DNA of 55,089 nucleotides from NCBI GenBank assembly GCA_003022485.1, contig PXTS01000005.1, positions 1-55,089 on the forward strand. The letters are read 5' to 3'. Shown piece after piece: positions 1-8,242 of the stretch. The notes under the pieces were generated by a model. It did not search any database. It had not been told where the DNA came from and was given only the letters and a program-made list of their open reading frames with translations. Every line of letters begins with the position of its first letter. The stretch's first letter is position 1. Origin of the DNA: Bacteroidetes bacterium QS_8_68_28. Its GTDB lineage: Bacteria > Bacteroidota > Rhodothermia > Rhodothermales > Salinibacteraceae. Made by a program: the position numbers and the translations under genes.

Positions 1-332
1 TACTGCGCGAGCGTGTCTCGAAGCTGCTCGACGGAGCCGGGAATGCGCTCGACGAGCTGGCTGTACTGCTCGGCCACGCGCGGGCCCAGCAGCCACGCGA
101 CGCCCGCGAGACCCCCGAAGACGCCCAGCACGGCGACTGTGAGCGCCACGCCGCGCGGGAGCTTCGCGTGGCGGCGCAAAAGGAGCACGATGCCGTCGAG
201 CAAGACTCCCAGAAGCAGGCCGGCGAAGACCAGAAGCAACGTGTGCGCCACCGCCTGCAGGAAGTACAGCAGCACGCCCAGCGTAAAGACGACGCCGGCG
301 GCGATGAGAACGCGCCGCGTGTAGGAAGTCAT
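1..332 (-). CDS. AI-2E/PerM family permease, N-terminal part (runs off window)
   Basis: Read on the minus strand from an ATG at 330-332, this gives 110 codons without a stop that leave the window at base 1. The protein begins MTSYTRRVLIAAGVVF and has two closely spaced hydrophobic helices (about residues 8-30 and 32-52, including LLVFAGLLLGVLLDG), a basic turn (RRHAKLP), a third helix (VALTVAVLGVFGG) and then an amphipathic stretch containing QYSQLVERIPGSVEQL. This order is typical of the N-terminus of AI-2E/PerM-type inner-membrane permeases (family knowledge). Members have been linked to export of autoinducer-2 or ions, but the substrate here cannot be told. It lies downstream of, and on the same strand as, the beta-oxidation pair. 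The C-terminal half is outside the window. Confidence 0.75.
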   Translation of the reverse strand, partial: MTSYTRRVLIAAGVVFTLGVLLYFLQAVAHTLLLVFAGLLLGVLLDGIVLLLRRHAKLPRGVALTVAVLGVFGGLAGVAWLLGPRVAEQYSQLVERIPGSVEQLRDTLAQ

Positions 333-400
333 CGATTGGGTCTGTGAGTTTGTGGGGTGGGGGGCAGGTAATGCGGCAACGGGCGTTTGTGGAAGACACC

Positions 401-443
401 CACCTACAGACCTGCACCTACAGACCTGCGCACCTACAGACCT
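401..443. repeat. Three copies of a 13-bp direct repeat
   Basis: CACCTACAGACCT occurs at 401-413, 415-427 and 431-443, with spacers of 1 and 3 bases. The last copy runs into the stop codon of the fadJ-like gene (442-444). It lies in the spacer between that gene and the AI-2E permease, on the transcript side of both. It is a tandem duplication, not a CRISPR: units are too short and spacers are absent. Confidence 0.85.
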
Positions 444-2592
444 ATTCCTTGCGGAAGGCGTCGCCCGCGTCGGCCTTCTCCGCCAAGAGCGACGGCCCGG
501 CGAAGCGCGGGCCGTGCTGGTTTTCGAGGCGCTTCAGGCGCGTGACGGCATTTTCGAGGCCCATGCGGTCGAGGTGACGAAAGGGGCCGCCCCGGGACGG
601 CGGGAAGCCCAGCCCGAAGACGGCCCCCAGGTCGCCGTCTTCGGCACTTTCGAGAATGCCCTCTTCGAGGCAGCGTACCGCCTCGGCGCACATCATCATC
701 GACAGGCGCTCTTCCACGATCTGCCGCGCAAGCTCTTCGCGCTCGGGACCGCCGAAGAAGGCGTACACCTCTTCGTTGACGCCGTCGGTATCGCGCCCAT
801 CGTACTCGTAAAAGCCTTCGCCCTTTTGCCCCGTCAGGCCTGCCTGCGCGAGCGTCGAGGCGGCATCGGAGAGTCGCGCCTCGCGCTCTTCGCCCAGGTG
901 CCCGTCGTCGATGTAGCTGCCCATCACGTCGGTGATCTTGGCCGCCGTCCGAAGGCCGACCAAGTCGAAGAGCTCGTACGGCCCCATCGGGAAGCCGAAG
1001 TCCTCCATGATCTCGTCCACCTGCTTCACCTCGGCGCCCGCTTCCAGAAGTAGCAACGCTTCGTTCATGTAGAGCGAGAGGATGCGTGTGGTGTAGAAGC
1101 CGGGTCCGTCTTCGACCGTGATGACCGTTTTGCCCTGATCGAGGCCCACTTGGGTGGCCGTGGCGACGGCCTCGTCGGAGCTTGCTCCCCCGCGCACGAC
1201 CTCCAGGAGCGGCATCGAGGGCACCGGCGAGAAGTAATGCATCCCGACTACATTCTCGGGTCGTTCGAGGCCGCCGGCGATGTCGGTAATGGGGATGCCG
1301 GACGTGTTCGACGCGATCACGCAGTCGTCGGAGATCACCTCCTCCGTCTCGCGCAACACAGTATGCTTGACGTCGAGATCTTCGGGCACCGCTTCGATGA
1401 CGAGATCGGCGTCGGCGAGGTCGTCGTAGCCCGGTACGGGGCGGGCGCGCTCCATTACCACGTCGCGCTCGAACGCGGTCGTACCCTTGCCGATTTTTTT
1501 CGACAGGTCCTCCCAGATGGTCTTGCGGCCCTGCGCGGCCACTTCCAGCGACTGATCTTTCAGCAGCACGTCGCGGCCGGCGCTGTGAGCGCTCACCTCG
1601 GCGATGCCGGCGCCCATCAGCCCGCCCGCGCCGAGGACGGCAACCGTTTCCACGTCGCGCGCTTGGCCGTGCAGCGGATTTTTGTCGTGTTCTTGCTTCA
1701 GAAAAAAGAGATCCACGAGTGCCTGCGACTCAGGCGTGAAAGCCAGCTCGCCGAAGTAGCGCGACTCCAGCCGCGATCCCGCGTCGAGGCCGTCTTCGAG
1801 CCCGGTGCGCACGCATTCGAGGGCGCGCGGCGGGGCCGGGTAGTTGCCGCGCGTTTCCTGCTGGATCTGCTTGCGGGCCTGGCGGTAGACGAAGCGGCGG
1901 CTGAGCGTGTTGCTTTCAATGGCCTTGTCGGTGAAGCTCTTGTCGCGGTCGGGCTCCACGTCGCCGTCGGCGAGGCGGCGGGCGGCCTCCTCGGCGGCGC
2001 GGTGCAGGCCAGGGCGGTGAATCAGCGCGTCCACGAGGCCCATCTTGCGGGCCGGCTCAGCGTAGACGTTCTTGCCCGTCAGGATAATCGGGAGCGCCTG
2101 CTGAAGCCCTACGAGGCGCGGTAGAAGCTGTGTCCCGCCGCCGCCGGGGAGGAGGCCCAGTTGCACCTCGGGAAGAGCGAAGCGCGTCTCGGGGCGGTTG
2201 GTGGCAATGCGGTAGTCGCAGGCGAGCGCTACCTCGCAGCCGCCGCCGAGGGCGGGCCCGTGGATGGCCGCGACGGAGGGCTTGTCGGAGGCGCGCACCT
2301 TGCGCAGGGCGCGGTGCGCGGTGCGGCTGAGTTCGGCGGCGTCCTCGGGGCCGTCGAAGTGGCGGAGCGCGTCGAGATCGGCCCCGGCGACGAAGCCGTC
2401 CGGCTTGGCGCTGATGAAGACGGCGGCGCGAATGTCGGGGGTGGCGTTGATGGCGTCGGTTGCGTCGTCGAGCGCGTCGAGCGTCGAGGGCGCCAGTGTG
2501 TTGACGGACTGCTCCGGCTGGTCGAGCCAGACGGTAGCGATGCCGTCGTTGCTCGTTTCGAGGCGCAGCTCGTCGGAGTTGAGGGCTGGCAT
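442..2592 (-). CDS. fadJ: Bifunctional enoyl-CoA hydratase / 3-hydroxyacyl-CoA dehydrogenase (FadJ/FadB-like)
   Basis: This 716-aa protein catalyses the second and third steps of fatty-acid beta-oxidation. Residues 1-190 are a crotonase domain with the oxyanion-hole segment HGPALGGGCE (Glu120) and PEVQLGLLPG (Glu142), matching the two catalytic glutamates of the family. The middle has an NAD-binding Rossmann motif (VAVLGAGGLMGAGIAE) and the dehydrogenase His in GMHYFSPVPSMP. The C-terminal 3HCDH domains follow. I chose the ATG at 2592 (MPALNSDELRLE): the reading frame is open to 2661, but the extra 23 residues are hydrophobic and C/T-coded and look like 5' leader. The thiolase partner ends about 100 bp upstream on the same strand, so the two form a FadIJ-type operon. 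FadB and FadJ cannot be told apart from sequence alone. Confidence 0.93.
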   Translation of the reverse strand: MPALNSDELRLETSNDGIATVWLDQPEQSVNTLAPSTLDALDDATDAINATPDIRAAVFISAKPDGFVAGADLDALRHFDGPEDAAELSRTAHRALRKVRASDKPSVAAIHGPALGGGCEVALACDYRIATNRPETRFALPEVQLGLLPGGGGTQLLPRLVGLQQALPIILTGKNVYAEPARKMGLVDALIHRPGLHRAAEEAARRLADGDVEPDRDKSFTDKAIESNTLSRRFVYRQARKQIQQETRGNYPAPPRALECVRTGLEDGLDAGSRLESRYFGELAFTPESQALVDLFFLKQEHDKNPLHGQARDVETVAVLGAGGLMGAGIAEVSAHSAGRDVLLKDQSLEVAAQGRKTIWEDLSKKIGKGTTAFERDVVMERARPVPGYDDLADADLVIEAVPEDLDVKHTVLRETEEVISDDCVIASNTSGIPITDIAGGLERPENVVGMHYFSPVPSMPLLEVVRGGASSDEAVATATQVGLDQGKTVITVEDGPGFYTTRILSLYMNEALLLLEAGAEVKQVDEIMEDFGFPMGPYELFDLVGLRTAAKITDVMGSYIDDGHLGEEREARLSDAASTLAQAGLTGQKGEGFYEYDGRDTDGVNEEVYAFFGGPEREELARQIVEERLSMMMCAEAVRCLEEGILESAEDGDLGAVFGLGFPPSRGGPFRHLDRMGLENAVTRLKRLENQHGPRFAGPSLLAEKADAGDAFRKE

Positions 2593-2689
2593 GGGGGCGC
2601 GGAGGAAGAGGAGGAAGGAAAGGAGCACGGCGTGGAGAAAGGCGAGGCGGGAGGAGAACAAAATCTCTCACGCTCCCTTTCTCCCGCTC

Positions 2690-3991
2690 TCAAGCGCGTT
2701 CCAAAAGCAACGCGTGGCCCTGCCCGCCGGCGGCGCAGGCGCTGACGAGCGCGAAGCGGCCGTCCTCGGTGTGGAGGCGGTGCGCGGCGGTCGTCACGAG
2801 GCGCGTGCCCGTCGCGCCGAAGGGGTGGCCCAGCGAAAGCGAACCGCCCCACGTGTTGAGCTTGTCCATCGGGATCTCGCCCATCGGGTCGGCGCCGTCG
2901 CGGTGTTCGTTGGCAAACGCTTCCGACGCACACGCGCGCAGCACGGCCAGCACCTGGCCGGCGAAGGCTTCGTGCAGTTCGAACACGTCGATGTCGTCCA
3001 CGCCCAGGTCGGCGGCATCGAGGACCTGCGGCATGGCGTAGGCCGGTCCCAGCAAAAGCTCCTCGCCGGGGTCCTGCGCGACGTAGGTGTACGCGCGCAA
3101 CGTCGCCTGCGGCGCGTAGCCGCGCTCCTCGGCCGCTTCGGCGGACATCACCAGCGCGGCGCTGGCCCCGTCGGTGAGGGGAGACGAGTTGCCCGGCGAG
3201 ACGGTGCCGTAGGGCTTGACGAAGGAGGGGGAGAGCCCGGAGAGCTTGTCCATGCTCGTGTCCTCGCGGATCCCGTTGTCTTCGGTGATCGGATCGAAAT
3301 CCGGCGGGACGCTGGCGGGGACGAGTTCTTCTTCGAGAAAACCTTCTTCACGCGCCTCGGCGGCCTTTTCGTGAGAACGCAGCGCGTACTCGTCCTGCGC
3401 CTCGCGCGAGACGTCGAACATCGCCGCGAGCTTGTCGGCGCTTTCGCCCATGACCTCGCCGGTGGAGAACTCTGCGATGGAAGGCGCCTCGGGCAGGAGG
3501 TCGCCCAGGCCCAGCCCTTTCAGCAGGTCGAGGTAGTCGCCGAGGGTTTTAGCCTTGCGCGCTTGGAAGAGGCGCCGCTGCACCTTCGGCTGGAGACGGA
3601 TGGGGGGGGCCGAAAGGGTCTCCGTCCCGCCGGCGATGACGACGTCGGCCTGCCCCCCAGCAATCAGCTCCGCGCCGCTGGTGAGGGCCTGGTTGCTGGA
3701 GATGCACGCCATCGTGACGGTGAAAGCGGGCACGTGTTTGGGGATGCCGGCCCCGAGCGCCGCCTCGCGGGCCACGTTGGAGGTCTCCACGTCCTGCACG
3801 ACCGACCCCAGGACGACGCGGTCCACCCCGTCGGGATCGAGGTCGTTGCGCGAAAGCAGGCCCTTGAGAGTCATGCGGCCCATGTCGTAGGCCATCAGGT
3901 CGGCGTAGCCGGTGCCGCTTTGTTGAAAGGGGAGGCGGCAGCCGTCCACGAAGACGACCTCGCGGCCGCCAGAGGAAAGGGAGGAGGGCAT
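2690..3991 (-). CDS. fadI: Acetyl-CoA C-acyltransferase (thiolase, FadI-like)
   Basis: This 433-aa thiolase performs the last, thiolytic step of beta-oxidation and releases acetyl-CoA. The nucleophile Cys96 lies in TMACISSNQAL, the acid/base His389 in GHPFGATGTR and the second catalytic Cys419 in ACAAGGQGHALL, so all three catalytic residues are present. The length is that of FadI-type enzymes. It is the upstream gene of the pair with the FadJ-like protein. The ATG at 3989-3991 is preceded by a strongly pyrimidine-rich leader (cttcctttcccaa just before the start) and no purine-rich ribosome-binding site. Confidence 0.93.
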   Translation of the reverse strand: MPSSLSSGGREVVFVDGCRLPFQQSGTGYADLMAYDMGRMTLKGLLSRNDLDPDGVDRVVLGSVVQDVETSNVAREAALGAGIPKHVPAFTVTMACISSNQALTSGAELIAGGQADVVIAGGTETLSAPPIRLQPKVQRRLFQARKAKTLGDYLDLLKGLGLGDLLPEAPSIAEFSTGEVMGESADKLAAMFDVSREAQDEYALRSHEKAAEAREEGFLEEELVPASVPPDFDPITEDNGIREDTSMDKLSGLSPSFVKPYGTVSPGNSSPLTDGASAALVMSAEAAEERGYAPQATLRAYTYVAQDPGEELLLGPAYAMPQVLDAADLGVDDIDVFELHEAFAGQVLAVLRACASEAFANEHRDGADPMGEIPMDKLNTWGGSLSLGHPFGATGTRLVTTAAHRLHTEDGRFALVSACAAGGQGHALLLERA

Positions 3992-4034
3992 TTGGGAAAG
4001 GAAGAAAGGGGGAGAGGGAGAAGGGACGGCGTGG

Positions 4035-4586
4035 CTACGCCTGCGCTTGCAGGTCGTCGAACTGGTCGGTGAGTGGCTGGTCGAGCGCGGCGGAAAAGTC
4101 GTCGAGCCAGCGGCGGAGGTACGCTTCGTCCAGGTCGGAGGTTTTCGCCAGGATGCCTTTCACATCTTCGTGGTCGCGCGGGCGTCCGGCCACGAGCTTG
4201 TGGATGATGACGTCCTCGGGCGCGGCAAACCGCACGGTCGCGTTGCCGACCTCCACGCGCCGGGCGCGCTCGATGGCGCGCTTTTCGTACGGCGAGAAGG
4301 ACAACATGAGGTCCACGCGCGTTTCGGTTTCGGCGTCAGCACAAGGGAGGACCATCGTGTCGCGCACGAACGATTCGGGGTCTTCGACGAGGGGAGCGAG
4401 GTCCATCGCTTCGACCTGCTCGAGCACGGATGGCAACGCCTCGGGGCCGGCGCCGAGCGTCACGTCCACGTCGTCCGTCAGGCGCGGCTCGCCGTAGCGA
4501 AGCACCGCCTGCCCGCCGATCACCATATACGGCAGGTCGGCGGCGTCAAGGGTCCGCGCGATCTTCGCCAGGAGCTGTTCGAACAA
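4035..4586 (-). CDS. Nucleotidyltransferase-fold protein (AbiEii/DUF6036-like)
   Basis: The protein is about 183 aa if it starts at a TTG at 4586. The open frame reaches 4706, but the extra N-terminus is Arg/Ser/Thr/Ala low complexity that is the shadow of the overlapping upstream gene. From the TTG the protein reads MFEQLLAKIARTLDAADLPY and then has the nucleotidyltransferase motif GGQAVLRYGEPRLTDDVDV (Gly24-Gly25, Asp39-x-Asp41). It is the fold used by AbiEii/MNT toxins and by many uncharacterised small transferases. It overlaps the small gene upstream by 41 bp, which points to translational coupling. A toxin-like or modifying role is inference; substrate and partner are unknown. Confidence 0.7.
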   Translation of the reverse strand: MFEQLLAKIARTLDAADLPYMVIGGQAVLRYGEPRLTDDVDVTLGAGPEALPSVLEQVEAMDLAPLVEDPESFVRDTMVLPCADAETETRVDLMLSFSPYEKRAIERARRVEVGNATVRFAAPEDVIIHKLVAGRPRDHEDVKGILAKTSDLDEAYLRRWLDDFSAALDQPLTDQFDDLQAQA

Positions 4587-4785
4587 GGTGCTGCGCGCGG
4601 CGGAGGCGGCGGGTGCGGCGGATGTCGTGGTCGATGCCGTCGAGCGGGTCCTCGCGCGGGAGCCGGCCCAGCGCGCGGGCCTCGCGCCAGAGCGCTTCGT
4701 AGACACGCAGGTTGCGCGCGTGGCTGGTGGAGCGCCGCCGCCAGCCCTGCTCGAAGGCTTCCCAGCGGTCGGTGCGCTCGATCAC
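4546..4785 (-). CDS. Small partner protein of the nucleotidyltransferase (79 aa, unknown)
   Basis: A 79-aa basic protein from a GTG at 4785, containing WEAFEQGWRRRS, an amphipathic middle (RVYEALWREARALGRLP) and EDPLDGIDHDIRR. I recall the pattern LYREARxLGxLPxxDPLxGIExDI in small proteins encoded directly upstream of nucleotidyltransferases of this type, which would make this a two-gene module; that family memory needs a search. Its last codons overlap the start of the downstream gene. The function is not known; an antitoxin or targeting role is only a guess based on gene order. Confidence 0.6.
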   Translation of the reverse strand: MIERTDRWEAFEQGWRRRSTSHARNLRVYEALWREARALGRLPREDPLDGIDHDIRRTRRLRRAQHLVRTAPGEDRADP

Positions 4786-4972
4786 ATGAGAAACGGATCA
4801 GTAGAAGAACAGGAAAGAAGCAAACGCGCAACGTTCACAATCTTTCCATTCTATCTCGCTCGTTGCGGATCCATCAGTCGCCGCCGGTCATAGAAGCCAC
4901 GCATTTCCGCTTCCGGCAACGCTGCTGGAGGAGGGACGCTCCGTCTTCTGATCGCCAAGAGGGTCCTGCACC

Positions 4973-5719
4973 ATGATTGCGTTCCGGCTCGGCGCCCTGC
5001 TTTCCGTCGCGATGCTTCTGGGGTGTGCCCCTGCGGACGGGCCGAAAACGGCGGACCGGTCGGCCACGGACGATACCACGGGGACGCACCAGCAGGAGCG
5101 TCGGCGCATGGTGCGCACGCAGATTGCGGCCCGAGGCGTCACCGATCCGCAGGTGCTGGGGGCGTTGCGCGCGGTGCCGCGTCACGAGTTCGTGCCCGGC
5201 GCTCCCGCCACGCAGGCGTACCAGGACCGCCCCCTGCCCATCGGCCACGAGCAGACGATCTCCCAGCCCTACATCGTGGCTAGCATGACGGCGCTGGCGC
5301 AGGTAGACTCGACGGGCCGCGTTCTCGAAGTGGGCACCGGGTCGGGCTATCAGGCTGCCGTGCTGGGGGCGATTGCCGATTCCGTCTACACCATCGAGAT
5401 CATCCCAGAGCTGGCCCGGAGCGCGTCCAAGCGGCTCGACCGGCTCGGGTACGGCAACGTCAAGGTCAAGACGGGCGACGGCTACGAGGGATGGGCGGCC
5501 CGCGCGCCCTACGACGCCATCGTAGTCACGGCCGCGCCCGAACAGATTCCGCCGCCGCTGATCCGGCAGCTCGCGGAAGGCGGTCGCATGGTGATCCCGG
5601 TCGGCCCCACCGGTGGGCCCCAGCAGCTCATGCTCGTCAAAAAGACCGAGGATGGCCAGATCGAGAAGCGACGGATCTCGGCGGTTCGCTTTGTGCCCTT
5701 TCTCGAAGACGCGCAGTAG
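4973..5719 (+). CDS. pcm: Protein-L-isoaspartate O-methyltransferase with lipoprotein signal
   Basis: A 248-aa SAM-dependent methyltransferase that repairs isoaspartyl residues in aged proteins. The SAM-binding motif I is VLEVGTGSGYQAAVLG, preceded by the family signature HEQTISQPYIVASM. Later motifs include YDAIVVTAAPEQIPPPL and a C-terminal strand LVKKTEDG. Unusually, the N-terminus MIAFRLGALLSVAMLLGCAP is a classical lipoprotein signal with a lipobox LLGC (Cys18), followed by a polar linker before the catalytic domain at about residue 45. The enzyme is therefore predicted to be membrane-anchored outside the cytoplasm. yjbQ starts 2 bp after its stop codon, so the two are probably co-transcribed. 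Confidence 0.9.
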   Translation: MIAFRLGALLSVAMLLGCAPADGPKTADRSATDDTTGTHQQERRRMVRTQIAARGVTDPQVLGALRAVPRHEFVPGAPATQAYQDRPLPIGHEQTISQPYIVASMTALAQVDSTGRVLEVGTGSGYQAAVLGAIADSVYTIEIIPELARSASKRLDRLGYGNVKVKTGDGYEGWAARAPYDAIVVTAAPEQIPPPLIRQLAEGGRMVIPVGPTGGPQQLMLVKKTEDGQIEKRRISAVRFVPFLEDAQ

Positions 5720-5721
5720 CG

Positions 5722-6144
5722 ATGCACTGGATTCAGGAAGAGCTCACCCTCGAGGCGAGAGAGCGCGGGTTCCACCTCGTCACCGGCGAGGTGATGCGCG
5801 CGGTGGACCTGTCGGCGATCCAGACCGGCGTGGCGCACTTTTTCTTGAAGCACACCTCCGCCTCGATCACCCTCAACGAAAACGCCAGCCCCGACGTGCG
5901 CGCCGACTTCGAGCGTCACGTTCGCCGCTTGGTGCCTGAGGACGCGCATTACGAGCACACCGTCGAAGGTCCCGACGACATGCCGGCCCACATCAAGGCG
6001 TCCATGTTGGGCAGCGGCCAGAGCGTGCCGATCTCCGGCGGCGCCCTCGCGCTGGGGACGTGGCAGGGGCTCTACCTGTGCGAGCACCGCACGGGGCGAG
6101 GCCGCCCGCGCACGCTGGTCGTCACCGCCTTCGGGGAAGAGTGA
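5722..6144 (+). CDS. yjbQ: YjbQ/UPF0047 family protein (secondary thiamine-phosphate synthase-type)
   Basis: A 140-aa protein starting at the ATG at 5722, two bases after the pcm stop. It has the conserved family segments KHTSASITLNENASPDV, a histidine-containing loop (DAHYEHTVEGPDDMPAHIKA) and GTWQGLYLCEHR near the C-terminus. These supply the clustered His/Glu residues of the trimeric UPF0047 fold. E. coli YjbQ has weak thiamine-phosphate synthase activity, hence the usual annotation, but the physiological role is unsettled. The window also contains riboswitch-controlled tenA, 5.5 kb away. Confidence 0.9.
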   Translation: MHWIQEELTLEARERGFHLVTGEVMRAVDLSAIQTGVAHFFLKHTSASITLNENASPDVRADFERHVRRLVPEDAHYEHTVEGPDDMPAHIKASMLGSGQSVPISGGALALGTWQGLYLCEHRTGRGRPRTLVVTAFGEE

Positions 6145-6158
6145 CGGCGTGGCTGCGG

Positions 6159-6341
6159 TCACGCGACGGACCCGCGAATCTTCCGCGGCGCAGCGTGACA
6201 GGAATGACGCCCTCCTGGGGGAAGGTCGATCTGCACCAGTTCCCAGCCGCCGGCCTGCCCGGCGATGAAGCCGCCCCGCCACTGGCGCATCGCGTACCAG
6301 GGGACCGGCACCGCCGGCGCGAACCCGACGGCGACGATCTT
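6159..6341 (-). pseudogene. Short open frame, possible gene remnant
   Basis: Downstream of comF on the same strand, an open frame of 60 codons with no good start runs from just after a TAA at 6342-6344 to a TGA at 6159-6161. It contains an internal ATG at 6290 and the peptide WYAMRQWRGGFIAGQAGG followed by WELVQIDLP. The amino-acid mix looks protein-like, but there is no start at the 5' end and I do not recognise a family. It could be a fragment of a decayed gene or chance; confidence is low. Confidence 0.2.
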
Positions 6342-6378
6342 TTACGCTGCGGTTTTGAGCGCAGCCACACGCACCGGC

Positions 6379-7119
6379 CTACTCCGCCAGCGCCAGCGTG
6401 GCGAGGTGGACGGGCCCGGCCCCGGCCTGCCGCAGCGCGCGGGCGGCGGCAGCCCCGGTGGCGCCGGTCGTCAGCACGTCGTCCACCAGCAGGAGAGGGC
6501 GCCCGCCGAGCGACCGGGAGGCAGCGAAGGCCCCGCCCACGTTGTCCCAACGCGCTTGGCGCGAGAGGTGCGTTTGCGAGCGAGTGGGGCGCGGGCGTGC
6601 CAGCCAGCCGGGGCGGCAGGGCACGTCGAGGGACGCGGCCACGCCGCGCGCGAGCTGAGCGCTCTGGTTGTAGCCGCGCCCCAGGCGGCGCGTGCGGTGC
6701 AGCGGGACCGGGACAACGGCCTCGGGCCGGGGCGAAAGCGTGCCGGCCAGCCCCCGGCCCATCCAGCGCCCGGCCACGCGGCCGTAGCGCGGACGGTTCT
6801 GGTATTTGAGCGCGTGCTGAAGGGCGCGCAGCGCCCCGTCGGGGTCGAAGCGCCAGAGTGCAAAGACGCTGGCGACCGCTTCGCCGCTGCTCCCGGGAAG
6901 CGCGTGCAGGCGCCGGCGGGCAACCTCCCGGCGCGCGCGCTCCAACCCGCCCACGCAACGGGCACACAGCGGCGCGTCCGTCTCGGAAAGGCGCGCCCGG
7001 CACGCCAGGCAGCGCGGCGGGTAGAGCAGATCCAGCAGCCCGCGTCCCACCTGGCGTCCGGCCTCCACCAGTCGCTCAGTTACAGGGGCGGCAGCGTGCG
7101 GCACAGCGAAATGGAGCAT
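6379..7119 (-). CDS. comF: ComF family phosphoribosyltransferase-like protein
   Basis: A 246-aa protein from the ATG at 7117-7119 (MLHFAVPHAAAPVTERL). An upstream in-frame start at 7203 would add a Cys-rich stretch with no family resemblance. The N-terminal four-cysteine zinc finger is visible as PPRCLACRARL with LCARC about 20 residues later. The C-terminal half is a type I phosphoribosyltransferase fold with the PRPP loop LLLVDDVLTTGAT. The middle has VPVPLHRTRRLGRGYNQSAQL, typical of ComFC. Homologues act in uptake of transforming DNA in competent bacteria, but ComF is widespread outside known competence systems, and no other com gene lies in the window. Confidence 0.9.
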   Translation of the reverse strand: MLHFAVPHAAAPVTERLVEAGRQVGRGLLDLLYPPRCLACRARLSETDAPLCARCVGGLERARREVARRRLHALPGSSGEAVASVFALWRFDPDGALRALQHALKYQNRPRYGRVAGRWMGRGLAGTLSPRPEAVVPVPLHRTRRLGRGYNQSAQLARGVAASLDVPCRPGWLARPRPTRSQTHLSRQARWDNVGGAFAASRSLGGRPLLLVDDVLTTGATGAAAARALRQAGAGPVHLATLALAE

Positions 7120-7241
7120 TCGAGAATCATGTGAAAGCGCGCCACAGCGCGCTCGGCACCCGCAAGATAGCCCGGCGTGTTGTATTATGAAAGCATATTC
7201 CACAACTTCCCATCGCCTTCCGCTTCCGGCACGAGGCTGCC

Positions 7242-7496
7242 ATGGCAGACCGAGATCGACGCGGCATGCTCATCAAAAACACCGACACCGAGTCGGTGCG
7301 CGTCTCGATGGCCACGCGCATCCTGCACATCGGCCCGGGGGAGGAGACGTTTATCACCGCCGAGGAGGTACGCGACCCTGTGCTGCGCGAGAGCCTCCAG
7401 CACCGAGCCATCGCCATCGTGCGCCCGGCGACCGAGAAGGAAAGCGCCGACCTCGAAGCGCGCCTGGAAGAGGAAAAGCAGGAGGAGAACGGGTGA
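7242..7496 (+). CDS. Small conserved-looking protein of unknown function (84 aa)
   Basis: The protein starts at the ATG at 7242, MADRDRRGMLIKNTDTESVR, and ends in a charged helix (KESADLEARLEEEKQEE). The central part (ILHIGPGEETFITAEEVRD) looks like a small beta-sandwich or beta-hairpin module, and is acidic like other proteins here. It stands alone between comF (divergent) and a minus-strand gene. I do not recognise a family. Codon use matches its neighbours, supporting a real gene. Confidence 0.6.
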   Translation: MADRDRRGMLIKNTDTESVRVSMATRILHIGPGEETFITAEEVRDPVLRESLQHRAIAIVRPATEKESADLEARLEEEKQEENG

Positions 7497-7539
7497 AAGC
7501 TTCGGTGTGCATTCCTCGCTCTTCGTTCTCCAGGGGCTT

Positions 7540-7559
7540 CCTTCGAGGATCATCGAAGG
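7540..7559. terminator. Stem-loop between convergent genes
   Basis: CCTTCGA (7540-7546) pairs with TCGAAGG (7553-7559) across a 6-base loop. It lies between the convergent small gene ending at 7496 and the gene ending at 7594. There is no clear U-tract, so its role as a bidirectional terminator is tentative. Confidence 0.4.
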
Positions 7560-7593
7560 CGGGCTGAATGAGGGGACGGACCATGCGACGCGT

Positions 7594-8142
7594 TCAGTTG
7601 AAAGGCGTGCGCGCCTGCTTTAGCGCGTCGGGCGGGGCAGGGGTGCCGGTGGCATGGTACGGGCGCGGCGGCCCGGGCGCGTCGCCGTTGGCGGGACGAA
7701 AGAGAAAGAGGCCCGCTTCCAGCGGTTCGTAAGTCTGGAACTGCTCCTCGAGCCAGTCCGGGGCGGTGGAGTGCGGCGGACGCTGCGTCCACATGCCCAT
7801 GCCGGTGGCGTAGGCGAGATCGCAGGTCTCGAAAGCGCCTTCGAGCACTGCCTGGGCCGCTCCGCCGGTGCGCTTTTCGATGACGACCACCCCGATGCCG
7901 TGGCGCCGGAAGCCCGCGTAGGAGGCTGCGGCCAACTTCGTCCAGTTGGAGGCGATGAACTGGTGGTGAGTCTGCTCCGCAGCCGAGGGTGCGCTCCCTG
8001 CGGCGGCCGGGGCCGTAATCTCGACGAGGCCGTTGTCTGCCGCGTACGTCGTCGTCCGCGGCTCAGGCGGCGACGCTTTCCCGGTCACGAACCTTCCCTC
8101 GAGAAAGTGTTTCAGCGAAGACCAGAACGAACGCAAGCCCAT
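7594..8142 (-). CDS. Protein of unknown function (182 aa)
   Basis: I take the ATG at 8140-8142 (MGLRSFWSSLKHFLEG). The frame is open to 8217, but the extra residues are Pro/Ser/Cys-rich and encoded by a pyrimidine-rich leader. The protein has a mixed alpha/beta centre (HQFIASNWTKLAAASYAG, GIGVVVIEKRTG) and a C-terminal part rich in Pro and aromatic residues (WLEEQFQTYEPLEAGLFLF). There is no signal peptide or membrane helix. I cannot assign a family. Codon use and composition match the neighbouring genes. Confidence 0.6.
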   Translation of the reverse strand: MGLRSFWSSLKHFLEGRFVTGKASPPEPRTTTYAADNGLVEITAPAAAGSAPSAAEQTHHQFIASNWTKLAAASYAGFRRHGIGVVVIEKRTGGAAQAVLEGAFETCDLAYATGMGMWTQRPPHSTAPDWLEEQFQTYEPLEAGLFLFRPANGDAPGPPRPYHATGTPAPPDALKQARTPFN

Positions 8143-8242
8143 AGTGCACGGATGGGGAAGATTTGAAGAGGTGCAGGGGAAGGAGGCAGGTGAAAAGAGC
8201 GGATAGAAAGCTTGCAAACAGATAGACCCCCCGCCTACAACC

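Noticed and set aside
401-443. Triple repeat as a CRISPR array
   Set aside because: Units are 13 bp with 1-3-base spacers. No cas genes are present.
1150-2124. Long plus-strand open frame opposite the FadJ-like gene
   Set aside because: It is antisense to a clear gene. Its Gly/His/Arg/Val-rich composition is typical of a high-GC shadow frame, and there is no domain.
4035-4785. Nucleotidyltransferase pair and the abi-like gene as one defence island
   Set aside because: They are 18 kb apart with housekeeping genes between. No integrase, restriction or other defence gene links them.
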